This document shows, piece by piece, positions 39,180-47,078 of a stretch of DNA of 49,387 nucleotides. Location: assembly GCA_965371445.1 (NCBI GenBank), contig CBDUYN010000062.1:1-49387 (forward strand), given 5' to 3'. The DNA comes from DASWIG01 sp965371445 (GTDB lineage Bacteria > Acidobacteriota > Thermoanaerobaculia > Multivoradales > J023). The notes under the pieces are model-generated. The model had not been told where the DNA came from. It did no database searches and saw only the letters and a list, made by a program, of their open reading frames with translations. Numbering within the stretch: position 1 is the first letter of the stretch; the number at the start of each line of letters is the position of its first letter. The position numbers and the translations under genes are program-made.

Positions 39180-39878
39180 TCAGGCGATTTCCAGAGCGAG
39201 CTCCATCATCTGGGTAAAGGTCTTCTGGCGGTCCTCGGAGCTCACCTTTTCCTCGCGCACGAGGTCGTCGCTCACCGTCAGGATCGAGAGGGCTTCCACC
39301 CCGTGCTTCGCGGCCAGGGTGTAAAGCGCCGCCGTCTCCATTTCCAGAGCGAGGACCCCGTAGCTTGCCCAAACTTTCCAGTACTCGGGATCGTCGTGGT
39401 AGAAAAGATCGGAGGTCAGGATCGTGCCGACCCGGACCGGCAAGCCCTTTCCGGCCGCCAGGTCATGAGCTTTCTTGAGCAGCGAGAAGCTCGCCGCCGG
39501 AGCGAAGTCCCGGCCCTGGAAGCGGAGCTGGTTGATCCTCGAATCCGTGGAAGCGGCAATGGCAAGGAGGATGTCGTGGAGTCGAACCTCCTCCCGGATG
39601 CTGCCGCAGGACCCGACCCGGATGAGCTTCTTCACCCCGTATTCCGAGATCATTTCCTCGGCGTAGATGGAGATCGACGGGACACCCATGCCCGTCCCTT
39701 GAATCGAGACGCGCTTTCCCTTGTATTCGCCGGTAAAGCCGTACATGCCCCGGACCTCGTTGTAACAGACGGCACCGTCGAGAAGATGGGTGGCGACGTG
39801 TTTTGCCCGCAGTGGGTCTCCCGGCAGTAGGACCGTCGTGGCAATGTCCCCCGGCTTCGCCTCTAAGTGTAGACTCAT
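39180..39878 (-). CDS. deoD: Purine-nucleoside phosphorylase
   Basis: 232 residues, the usual length of the hexameric bacterial enzyme. Motifs are VLLPGDPLRAKHVATHLL, YNEVRGMYGFTGEYKGKRVSIQGTGMGVPS (phosphate site), LIRVGSCGSI, ALEMETAALYTLAAKHGVEALSILTVSDDL with the Glu binding ribose and Asp near the base. It splits purine (deoxy)nucleosides with phosphate to give the free base and (deoxy)ribose-1-phosphate, the first step of salvage. ATG 39878 follows GACGAGGAATC and lies 18 bases after purA on the same strand, so salvage and AMP synthesis are likely co-transcribed. Confidence 0.95.
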   Translation of the reverse strand: MSLHLEAKPGDIATTVLLPGDPLRAKHVATHLLDGAVCYNEVRGMYGFTGEYKGKRVSIQGTGMGVPSISIYAEEMISEYGVKKLIRVGSCGSIREEVRLHDILLAIAASTDSRINQLRFQGRDFAPAASFSLLKKAHDLAAGKGLPVRVGTILTSDLFYHDDPEYWKVWASYGVLALEMETAALYTLAAKHGVEALSILTVSDDLVREEKVSSEDRQKTFTQMMELALEIA

Positions 39879-39896
39879 GTCAGATTCCTCGTCCGC

Positions 39897-41219
39897 TCAT
39901 CCAGCCGGTTGCAGGATGTGATTCCCCAAAAGCCTTTCCAGCGCCGGGGCATCGGCGACGATCGTCTCCTCGCGCCGCGGTCCGGTCGAGATCAGTCCCA
40001 CCGGCGCGGCGACCTCTTCCTCGACGAGACGGATGAAGCTCCGTGCCGCCGGCGGCAGGTCTTCGAGCGCCAGGGCGCCAGCGGTCGACACCTGCCAGCC
40101 GGGAAGCGTCCGGAGCTCCGGCTCGGCTCCTTCGAGGACCTCGATCGACGCCGGGAAGCTGCGCAGCACCTCGCCCCGGTAGCGGTAACCGGTCGTCACA
40201 CGGATCTCGTCGAGCTCGTCGAGGACGTCGAGCTTGGTCAAGGCCAGGACGTCGACGCCGTTTAGGAGCCGTGCATAGCGCAGCGCGACGAGGTCGAGCC
40301 AGCCGCAGCGTCGCGGGCGGCCCGTCGTCGTCCCGAGCTCGTTGCCGCGGCGGCGCAGGTGCTCGCCGACCTCGTCCGTCAGCTCGCCGACGAAAGGTCC
40401 GCCGCCGACGCGGGTGGTGTAGGCCTTGACCACCCCGATCACGCCGTCGATGCGGCTCGGCGCCACCCCGGTGCCGGTGCAGGCGCCGCCGGCGGTGGAA
40501 TTGGAGCTCGTCACGTAGGGGTAGGTGCCGTGGTCGACGTCGAGAAGCGTCCCCTGGGCGCCTTCGAAGAGCAGCGAGCGCCCCTCCTCGATCCAGCCTC
40601 CGAGAAGGGCGGCGGTGTCCGCGAGGTAGGGACGGAAGCGCTCACCCCAGGCGCGGCAGAGCTCGGCGAGCTCGGCCGGCTCGGCGACCTCGGCTCCGAG
40701 GTCGCGCAGCTGCGGTGCGAGCTGACGATGGAGGACGCCGAGCCGCTCGTCGAGGTCCGCGCCTTCGAGCTCGCCGGTGCGCAGGGCGCTGCGCGCCGCC
40801 TTGGCCTCGTAGGCCGGGCCGATGCCGCGCGCCGTGGTGCCGATCTTGCGCTCGCCCCGGGCCGCTTCCCGGGCCGCGTCGAGCGCCACGTGGAGCGGCA
40901 GGATCAGGGGCGCGCGGTCAGAGACGAAGAGGCGTCCGTCGACGTCGATCCCCGCACGGGCGATGCCGTCGAGCTCGCTGAAAAAAGCCTCCGGGTGGAT
41001 CACCATGCCGTTGCCGAGGACCGAGCGCATGCCGTCACGCAGGATCCCCGAGGGGAGGAGGTGAAGCGCGAAGTGCTGGTCGCCGAATTTCACCGTGTGG
41101 CCGGCGTTGTGACCCCCTTGAAAACGGACGACGCCGTCGAAGGCCGGGCAGATCAAGTCGACGATCTTGCCCTTGCCCTCGTCTCCCCATTGCATGCCGA
41201 GGACGATCGTGTTGGCCAT
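39897..41219 (-). CDS. purA: Adenylosuccinate synthase
   Basis: 440 residues starting MANTIVLGMQWGDEGKGKIVD, the GTP-binding P-loop of PurA. Other blocks are FQGGHNAGHTV, IGTTARGIGPAYE, LFEGAQGTLLDVDHGTYPYVTSSN, GVVKAYTTRVGGGPF, GRPRRCGWLDLVALRYA (Asp for GTP) and the terminal LISTGPRREETI. It couples IMP, aspartate and GTP to make adenylosuccinate, the committed step to AMP. The start MANTIV at 41219 is preferred to longer in-frame extensions, which read as non-coding. The upstream divergent gap separates it from the hem cluster. Confidence 0.96.
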   Translation of the reverse strand: MANTIVLGMQWGDEGKGKIVDLICPAFDGVVRFQGGHNAGHTVKFGDQHFALHLLPSGILRDGMRSVLGNGMVIHPEAFFSELDGIARAGIDVDGRLFVSDRAPLILPLHVALDAAREAARGERKIGTTARGIGPAYEAKAARSALRTGELEGADLDERLGVLHRQLAPQLRDLGAEVAEPAELAELCRAWGERFRPYLADTAALLGGWIEEGRSLLFEGAQGTLLDVDHGTYPYVTSSNSTAGGACTGTGVAPSRIDGVIGVVKAYTTRVGGGPFVGELTDEVGEHLRRRGNELGTTTGRPRRCGWLDLVALRYARLLNGVDVLALTKLDVLDELDEIRVTTGYRYRGEVLRSFPASIEVLEGAEPELRTLPGWQVSTAGALALEDLPPAARSFIRLVEEEVAAPVGLISTGPRREETIVADAPALERLLGNHILQPAG

Positions 41220-41496
41220 GACGGAGAGTAGCTCTATTGGATTCCGGTGGGTTCGTGGAGAAAGACGCCAAACCCTAGCAGAAGGGGAGGCCCGGGACAA
41301 GAGGAGGAGCCAGGAGGAGCCAGGCCCTTCCGAGCCCAACGGGTAGGGGCGTCCCGCCTGCCGGGGCAGACGCGAAGCGCTTTTTTCTACCCCACAGGTG
41401 CCGCGTAGGACAACCTGAGCGGGGGGCCACAGCCACCGCCGGAAGGTGCTAGAGTTCCACCTGCCGCCGAGGATGCGGCGAGTGAAGGAACCGAAC
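41220..41496. other. Divergent intergenic region between purA and the hem operon
   Basis: It holds promoters for both directions but none matches consensus well; TAGAGT at 41450-41455 could be a -10 for the plus strand. A 10-bp tandem repeat, AGGAGGAGCC twice at 41302-41321, lies in the middle. No gene is seen. Confidence 0.5.
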
Positions 41497-42318
41497 GTGG
41501 ATACCAGCTTGAACGTCGGGACGGCCTTGTTGCCGCTCGCCTACCTCTTCGTGGCGGTGGCTTACGGCTTCCTCTTTTTTGCCGGCAACGAGCGCGCCCT
41601 CCGGCTGACGCGCCCCGCGCTCTATGCGACCCTGGCGCTTCACTTCGCCTACCTCGTCCTGTTGACGCTGCGTTGGAGCCAGTTCCCGGTGGCCACGGTC
41701 TCGCAGGCCCTCTCGGCCGTGGCCTTCGCGGTGGCTGCGGTCTACGCCCTGGTCGAATGGCAGGTCGAGGAGAGGTCGACCGGCTTCTGGATGCTGGCGC
41801 CGGCGGCCACGTTCGAGATCTTCTCCTCGCTCCTGAGGACGCAGAGCCCGCCGGACCGCGAGATTTTTCACAGCCCGCTTTTCGCCACCCACACGGGCCT
41901 GGCGCTTCTGGGCTACGCCGCTTTCGTCATTGCGGCGGGCTACGGTTTCCTTTTCCTGCGGCTCTACTACGAGCTGAAGCGGCACCGCTTCTCGCTTTTC
42001 TTTGACCGCCTGCCGCCGCTCGAGACCCTCGACCGCATGATGACCCGAGCGCTCGTCGCCGGTTTCGTGGCGCTCTGCGGCACGGTCGTCTCCGGCGGCA
42101 TTTGGGCCTACCAGGCGCTCGAGGAGCCGTGGCAGAGCGATCCCAAGATCCTGGGGACCCTCGTGATCCTGGCCTTCTACGGTATCGCCCTGGGCCTGCG
42201 CCAGCTGCGCCGCTGGCAGGCCCGCCAACTTGCCATCGCGTCGCTCGCGGGCATCGCGGCCATCATGTTCTCGATGATCGCCGTGAGTGCCGTTTCCCAG
42301 ATGCACGACTTCATGTGA
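41497..42318 (+). CDS. CcsA/HemX-like membrane protein
   Basis: 273 residues, eight hydrophobic segments: LPLAYLFVAVAYGFLFFAG, ALYATLALHFAYLVLLTL, SAVAFAVAAVYALV, THTGLALLGYAAFVIAAGYGFLFLRLYY, ALVAGFVALCGTVVSGGIWAYQAL and further. The conserved tryptophan-rich WWD-like segment is weak here (GGIWAYQALEEPWQSDPKIL), and His in FATHTGL and MHDFM could be heme ligands. CcsA proteins present heme for cytochrome c maturation; HemX homologues modulate HemA. Its place directly before hemA favours the HemX-type role. GTG 41497 has GAAGGA upstream; ATG 41473 is an alternative. The stop lies 16 bases before hemA. Confidence 0.85.
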   Translation: MDTSLNVGTALLPLAYLFVAVAYGFLFFAGNERALRLTRPALYATLALHFAYLVLLTLRWSQFPVATVSQALSAVAFAVAAVYALVEWQVEERSTGFWMLAPAATFEIFSSLLRTQSPPDREIFHSPLFATHTGLALLGYAAFVIAAGYGFLFLRLYYELKRHRFSLFFDRLPPLETLDRMMTRALVAGFVALCGTVVSGGIWAYQALEEPWQSDPKILGTLVILAFYGIALGLRQLRRWQARQLAIASLAGIAAIMFSMIAVSAVSQMHDFM

Positions 42319-42334
42319 GGTCGTGAGGTTGGAC

Positions 42335-43639
42335 GTGTCTTTACCGATGACTCCTCCCAAGGGCTACGACGACGACTCGTTCCACCTGCTGGCGATCGGT
42401 GTCGATCACCGCTCGGCCTCGGTGGAATTGCGGGAGAAAGTCTCCTACGACACGGTTCGGGCCGAAAAGCTCCTCGCGAGGCTCGTCGCGAGCGACGACA
42501 TCGAAGAAGCCTGCCTGCTCTCGACCTGTAACCGCACCGAGCTTTATCTCAAGCCGAAGCACGACGGGGCGGCGGCCTACCGCACCGGCCTGGAGCTCAC
42601 CTTCCTCGAGCGGGCACCGGAGATCGAGGAAGAAGGCCGGTTCTTCGTCGAGCGCGACGAGCTGGCGGCACGCCACTTGATGGAGGTGGCGAGCGGGCTC
42701 CAGTCGATGGTGCTCGGCGAGCCGGAGATCCTGGGGCAGGTCAAGCAGGCGACGGGGCTGGCGGAGACCGTCGGCGCGACGGGCAAGGTCTTGCAAAAGC
42801 TTATGCGGACCGCGATCACCACAGGCGGCCGGGTCCGGGCCCAGACCGCCATCGGGCACGGTGCCGTCTCCTTTGGCTACGCCGTGGTCGACCTCGCACG
42901 CAACATCTTCCAGGACCTGGGGACCTGCTCGGTGCTGATGATCGGAGCGGGCGAGATGGCGCGGTTGAGCGCCCGCAGCCTCACCGAACGCGGCGCCCGC
43001 GAGCTCTGGGTCGCCAACCGCAGCCGCGAGCGTGCCGAGGCGTTCAAGGAGCACTTCCCCGAGGCCCACATCGTACCCTTCGAGGAGCGCCGCGAGGCCC
43101 TAGCCCGCTGCGACATCGCCGTCGCCTCGACCGGCGCCCAGGAGCCCGTCGTCGGCTACGACGACGTCGCGTTTGCCATGAAGGAACGCAAGACCCGGCC
43201 CCTGCTGCTCGCCGACCTCGGCGTGCCGCGCAACATCGACAGCTCCGTCGCCGACTTGGAGAACGTCTTCCTCCAGGACATCGACTCGCTGCAAGGCCTC
43301 ATCAACCGCAACCTGAAGCGCCGCCGCGAGGAGATCCCCAAGGTCCAGGAGATCCTCGACCGCGAGCTCAGCCTCTTCAACGAGTGGCAGAGGAACCACG
43401 CGGCCGAGCCGGTCGTCGCCCGCCTCCAGAAGATGGGCGAGCAGCTCCGCCGCCAGGAGCTCGAGGCGGTCCGCGACCGCTTTCCCGAAGAGACCCACGA
43501 GGAGCTCGAGCGGCTCACCCGGTCGATCGTCAGGAAGCTCCTCCACCACCCGACGAAAAAGCTCCGTTCGGCGGCCGCCGACGGCACCCTCGAGCTCGTG
43601 AAGGACGTCTTCCGGCTCGACGAGGAGAATAGCCCGTGA
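42335..43639 (+). CDS. hemA: Glutamyl-tRNA reductase
   Basis: 434 residues. LLAIGVDHRSASVELREKVSY is the family opening and LLSTCNRTELYL carries the catalytic Cys that forms the thioester with glutamate. Also seen are MVLGEPEILGQVKQA, GHGAVSFGYAVVDLA, NADPH-binding VLMIGAGEMARLSARSL, VANRSRERAE and LLLADLGVPRNIDSSV. It makes glutamate-1-semialdehyde from Glu-tRNA, the rate-limiting step of C5-type tetrapyrrole synthesis. I take GTG 42335, with GAGG six bases before; ATG 42347 is the alternative. The stop overlaps hemC by four bases, so translation is coupled. Confidence 0.95.
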   Translation: MSLPMTPPKGYDDDSFHLLAIGVDHRSASVELREKVSYDTVRAEKLLARLVASDDIEEACLLSTCNRTELYLKPKHDGAAAYRTGLELTFLERAPEIEEEGRFFVERDELAARHLMEVASGLQSMVLGEPEILGQVKQATGLAETVGATGKVLQKLMRTAITTGGRVRAQTAIGHGAVSFGYAVVDLARNIFQDLGTCSVLMIGAGEMARLSARSLTERGARELWVANRSRERAEAFKEHFPEAHIVPFEERREALARCDIAVASTGAQEPVVGYDDVAFAMKERKTRPLLLADLGVPRNIDSSVADLENVFLQDIDSLQGLINRNLKRRREEIPKVQEILDRELSLFNEWQRNHAAEPVVARLQKMGEQLRRQELEAVRDRFPEETHEELERLTRSIVRKLLHHPTKKLRSAAADGTLELVKDVFRLDEENSP

Positions 43640-44559
43640 AAAAACTCCGGCTCGGAACTCGCCAGAGCGCTCTGGCGCTCACCCAGTCGCAGCAAGTCGC
43701 CGACGCTCTGATGGCGTGCCACCCGGGTCTCGAGGTGGAGCTCGCGCCGATCCTCACCCGCGGCGACCGCGAGAAGGGCGACCTCGCCAAGATCGGCGGC
43801 AAGGGGCTCTTTACCGAGGAGCTCGAAGCGGGTCTGCTCGACGGCACCTTCGACTTCGCCGTCCACTCGCTGAAGGACCTGCCGGTGGTGCTCCCCGGGG
43901 GGCTCGTGGTGGCGGCCTACCCCGAGCGTGTCGACGAGCGCGACGTCCTGGTGAGCGAGGTGGCCGAAGACCTCGACGGCCTGGCGCCGGGATCGGTCGT
44001 CCTGACCGGCTCGCTGCGGCGCGGGGCGCAGATCCTCGCCCGCCGTGGCGACGTCCGCGTCGAGCCCTTGCGGGGCAACGTCGACACGCGTCTGCGCAAG
44101 TGGCGCGAAAGCGGCCACGCCGGCGTGATCCTGGCCGCCGCCGGGCTGGAACGGCTCGGCCGCGACAGGCCGGAATTACTGGAGATCCCGGCCCATCCCC
44201 TGGATCCCGAGATCATGGTGCCGGCCCCCGGTCAGGGGATCCTCGCCCTTGAGGTCAAGGAGGGAGGCGGGGCCGCGGAGCTTTGCCAGGCCATGAATCA
44301 TCCTCCCTCGGCCGTGGCGGCCGAGACCGAGCGCCGGATCGTCACCGCTTTCGGGGGCGACTGCACCCTGCCGCTCGCCGCCTGGGCACGCCTCGACGGC
44401 GACGGGGTGCGACTCGTCGCCGTCCTCGCCACGCCGGACGGCAAGAAAGTGGCGCGCGCCGAGACGAGCGGCAGCGATCCGGAAGCCGTCGCCGCCGCTT
44501 GCGTCGAGGAGATGCGCGCCGCCGGCGCCGAGGAGATCCTCGCCGCCCTGGGCTCATGA
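43636..44559 (+). CDS. hemC: Porphobilinogen deaminase (hydroxymethylbilane synthase)
   Basis: 307 residues from GTG 43636 (VKKLRLGTRQSALALTQSQQVADAL). Motifs are KGLFTEELEAGLLDGTFDFAVHSLKDLPVVLP (substrate-binding Asp), LTGSLRRGAQILARR, LRGNVDTRLRKW and TAFGGDCTLPLAAWA, where Cys covalently binds the dipyrromethane cofactor. The enzyme joins four porphobilinogen units into hydroxymethylbilane. The GTGA overlap with hemA and ATGA overlap with hemD indicate a compact operon. PBG synthase (hemB) and hemL are not in the window. Confidence 0.96.
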   Translation: MKKLRLGTRQSALALTQSQQVADALMACHPGLEVELAPILTRGDREKGDLAKIGGKGLFTEELEAGLLDGTFDFAVHSLKDLPVVLPGGLVVAAYPERVDERDVLVSEVAEDLDGLAPGSVVLTGSLRRGAQILARRGDVRVEPLRGNVDTRLRKWRESGHAGVILAAAGLERLGRDRPELLEIPAHPLDPEIMVPAPGQGILALEVKEGGGAAELCQAMNHPPSAVAAETERRIVTAFGGDCTLPLAAWARLDGDGVRLVAVLATPDGKKVARAETSGSDPEAVAAACVEEMRAAGAEEILAALGS

Positions 44560-45317
44560 GCATGGGACCGCTCGCCGGCGAGCGTGTCGTCGTCACCCGT
44601 GCCGCGCACCAGGCCGCGGAATTAGGCCTTGCCTTTCGCCAGGCTGGCGCCGAAGTCGTCTTCCTGCCGCTCATCGAGGTCGTCGAGGCGCCGGACCCGG
44701 GGCCTCTGGCGCGTGCCGCGGCGCAGATCGCCACGTTCGACCACCTGGTCCTGACCTCCGCCAACACGGTCCGGGCTTTCCTGCCGCGGCTCTCGCCGTC
44801 GGCGAAGATGCCGCAGATCACCGCGGTGGGACCGGCGACGGCGGAGGCGGTCGTGGAGCACGGCTTCACGGTCGGGGAGACGGCCGTGCGCGCCGACGCC
44901 GAGGGCCTCCTCGGGGTCCTCGGCCCACGCCTCGCCCCGGGACGGCGCGTCCTGGTGCCGCAGGCTGACGACGCGCGGGCGACCCTGGTCGAAGGGCTAC
45001 GGAAAAGCGGTGCCGAGATCGTCGCGGTCGAGGCCTATTCGAAGCGTCTGCCCGCGGCGAGCGCGGCCCGCGCGGCGGAGCTTTTCGACGGCGTCCCCCT
45101 CGGCTGGGTGAGCTTCACGAGCCCGCGGATCGTGCGTCATTTCGTCGCGCTCCTGGGCGCCGGCTGGGAGGCGCGGCGCGCCGAGCTACGGGCGGTTTCG
45201 ATCGGACGCCTGACGAGCCGGGCTCTCGAAAGCCACGGCGTCGCGCGGATCGCGACGGCGGAGCGTCCGACGCCGGAGGAAATGGTACGCGCCGCGGTGG
45301 CGAGCCTGGTTCGGTGA
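44556..45317 (+). CDS. hemD: Uroporphyrinogen-III synthase
   Basis: 253 residues, two Rossmann-like lobes: LAGERVVVTRAAHQAAELGLAFRQAGAEVVFLPLIEVV, DHLVLTSANTVRAFLPRL, ITAVGPATAEAVVEHGF and GRRVLVPQADDARATLVEGLRKSGAEIVAVEAYSKRLP. It ends with VSFTSPRIVRHFVALLG and VSIGRLTSRALESHG. It closes hydroxymethylbilane with inversion of ring D. HemD is poorly conserved in sequence, so the call rests on these blocks and on the position after hemC, with a start-stop overlap. A palindromic element follows 15 bases after its stop. Confidence 0.92.
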   Translation: MSMGPLAGERVVVTRAAHQAAELGLAFRQAGAEVVFLPLIEVVEAPDPGPLARAAAQIATFDHLVLTSANTVRAFLPRLSPSAKMPQITAVGPATAEAVVEHGFTVGETAVRADAEGLLGVLGPRLAPGRRVLVPQADDARATLVEGLRKSGAEIVAVEAYSKRLPAASAARAAELFDGVPLGWVSFTSPRIVRHFVALLGAGWEARRAELRAVSIGRLTSRALESHGVARIATAERPTPEEMVRAAVASLVR

Positions 45318-45332
45318 ACAGCGTCGCCGACA

Positions 45333-45483
45333 CCCGGGGATAAATCCCCGGGCTACATTCAAAAGGACGCCCTGCGGCGGTCCGACGTGTCGGCTTACCG
45401 GCTAAAGCCGGAAGATCCCGCGGCTTCAGCCGCGAAGCCCGAAGGGCGCCTTTTAAGATGTAACCCGGGGTTTCAACCCCGGG
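45333..45483. repeat. MITE-like composite palindrome, 151 bp
   Basis: Left arm 45333-45373 and right arm 45443-45483 are inverted copies with a few mismatches. Each begins or ends with a small palindrome (CCCGGGGAT-AA-ATCCCCGGG at the left; CCCGGGGTT-TC-AACCCCGGG at the right). Inside are two further hairpins: CCGGC-TAAA-GCCGG at 45398-45411 and CGCGGC-TTCA-GCCGCG at 45419-45434. No reading frame is supported. It lies between hemD and mtaB and is likely a repeated extragenic element. Confidence 0.75.
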
Positions 45484-45507
45484 AAACGGCGACGGCACGG
45501 AAGCTGC

Positions 45508-45513
45508 TATCCT
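45508..45513 (+). promoter_or_regulatory. -10 element of mtaB
   Basis: CTGC-TATCCT stands 37 bases before ATG 45551, just after the palindromic element. The same hexamer occurs before the hybrid kinase and the small barrel gene. No -35 of good quality is seen. Confidence 0.4.
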
Positions 45514-45550
45514 GGGCCCCGACTTTGGCTCCCTCTGGGGAGAGGAGAAG

Positions 45551-46855
45551 ATGCGCATCCATTTCACCAACCTGGGCTGCAAGCTCAACCAAGCCGAGGT
45601 CGAGCGGCTTTCACGCCAGTTCCTGGCCGCCGGCCACAGCCTGGCCGCGGACCTCGAGGAAGCGGACCTGCACGTCGTCAACAGCTGCACGGTGACCCAT
45701 CTCGCGGCCCGCGACTCGCGCAAGGTCGCGCGCCGCGGCCACCGGCGCAACCCCGCGCTGCGGACCGTGTTGACCGGCTGCTACGCCACCGGCTCGCCCG
45801 AGGAGGCGGCGGCGCTCGCCGGCGTCGACCTGGTGGTTCCAAACGAGAGCAAGGACGATCTTCTCGCCCGGGTCCACGCCGCTTTTCCCGACCTGGCGCC
45901 GGGCGGCGGCGGAGGCGTCCCGGTACCCTACGTGCCCATGGGCTTCGGCCGCGGCCGGGGCCGCGCCCTCGTCAAGGTCGAGGACGGCTGCAACATGCGC
46001 TGCTCCTTTTGCATCATCCCGTCGACCCGCGGGCGCCAGCGAAGCCGGCGCGTGGACGACGTCGTCTGCGAGGTAAAAACGCTCGTCGACGGCGGTTTCC
46101 AGGAGGTCGTGGTGACCGGAGTCCAGATCTCGGAGTACGACGACGAAGGACGGCGTCTCTACGACCTGGTGGCGGCGCTCCTCGAACGCACAGCCGTGCC
46201 GCGGCTGCGGCTGACCTCGATCGCCCCCTGGCGTTTCGACGAGCGGCTCCTGGAGCTGTGGCGCGATCCGCGGCTTTGCCGTCACGTCCACATGTCGCTT
46301 CAGAGCGGCTCCACGTCGACGCTACGCCGTATGCGCCGGCCTTATACGGCCGCGGCCTACGCCCGGCTCGTCGAGAAGCTTCGCGCGGCGATCCCGGGCG
46401 TCGCGGTGACGACCGACGTCATCGTCGGCTTTCCGGGGGAAAGCGACGAAGAGCTCGCCGAAAGCCTGGCGTTCCTCGAGACGATGGCGTTTGCCAAACC
46501 CCACGTCTTCACCTACTCGTCGCGGCCCGGGACCGCGGCCGCCGAGCTCCCGGGACACATCTCGCCGCAGGAGAAAAAGGCCCGGACGGCCGCCATGCTG
46601 GCGGTGGCGCGAGAGAGCGAAGAAGCCTTCTACCGCCGCCAACTCGGCGCGACCCTCGCCGTCGTGTGGGAGGAGCGTAAGAACGGCCACTGGTCGGGGC
46701 TGACCGACAACTACGTGCGCGTCTTTGCCGCCGGCCCGGACGAGCTCGGTGGGACGATTCGTGCGGCGAAGCTACTCGACCTTCGAAGGGGCGGCGTGAC
46801 GGGCGAGCTCTCCGGCGTGAGGCATCTACCCAGCCGCCTCTCCCCGAGGACCTGA
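45551..46855 (+). CDS. mtaB: tRNA methylthiotransferase, MtaB-type (t6A37 to ms2t6A37)
   Basis: 434 residues; strong RBS GGGGAGAGGAG before ATG 45551. The N-terminal domain has MRIHFTNLGCKLNQAEVERL with two iron-sulfur cysteines and NSCTVT/TGCYATG with the rest. The radical-SAM core has VEDGCNMRCSFCIIPSTRGRQRSR (C-x3-C-x2-C). VVVTGVQISEYDDEG, SLQSGSTSTLRRMRRPY and TTDVIVGFPGESDEE follow. A C-terminal TRAM-like segment is poorly conserved. It adds methylthio to t6A at position 37 of tRNAs reading ANN codons. The sequence matches MtaB rather than MiaB because the opening reads NLGCKLNQAE. Confidence 0.94.
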   Translation: MRIHFTNLGCKLNQAEVERLSRQFLAAGHSLAADLEEADLHVVNSCTVTHLAARDSRKVARRGHRRNPALRTVLTGCYATGSPEEAAALAGVDLVVPNESKDDLLARVHAAFPDLAPGGGGGVPVPYVPMGFGRGRGRALVKVEDGCNMRCSFCIIPSTRGRQRSRRVDDVVCEVKTLVDGGFQEVVVTGVQISEYDDEGRRLYDLVAALLERTAVPRLRLTSIAPWRFDERLLELWRDPRLCRHVHMSLQSGSTSTLRRMRRPYTAAAYARLVEKLRAAIPGVAVTTDVIVGFPGESDEELAESLAFLETMAFAKPHVFTYSSRPGTAAAELPGHISPQEKKARTAAMLAVARESEEAFYRRQLGATLAVVWEERKNGHWSGLTDNYVRVFAAGPDELGGTIRAAKLLDLRRGGVTGELSGVRHLPSRLSPRT

Positions 46856-46885
46856 CCGGCGGCGCCACCTCGTGTCAAACATGGG

Positions 46886-47078
46886 CTAGGAGCCTGTAGG
46901 GCATAGCCTCGACCGCTGTCCCGGCGGACTTCGTCCGCCGGGGAAATCCCCCTAACCCCCTTTCCTAAAGGGGGGACAAGACTCCGGATTCTTCTCTGAA
47001 CCCCCTTTAGGAAAGGGGGGCAGGGGGGATTTTCTTGGCAGGCGCAGCCTGCCGGATCTATGCCCAACAGGCTCCTAG
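46886..47078. repeat. MITE-like element with 21-bp inverted ends and nested palindromes
   Basis: The 21-base ends (46886-46906 and 47058-47078) are inverted copies with one mismatch, beginning CTAGGAGCC. Inside are a perfect hairpin CCGGCGGAC-TTC-GTCCGCCGG, an inverted pair of C- and G-runs (AATCCCCC and GGGGGGATT with CCTTTCCTAAAGG and its reverse) and GGCAGGC-GCA-GCCTGCC near the right end. The minus-strand NUDIX-MBL gene ends in the right end: its TAG is part of the repeat. No gene lies inside. Confidence 0.8.
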
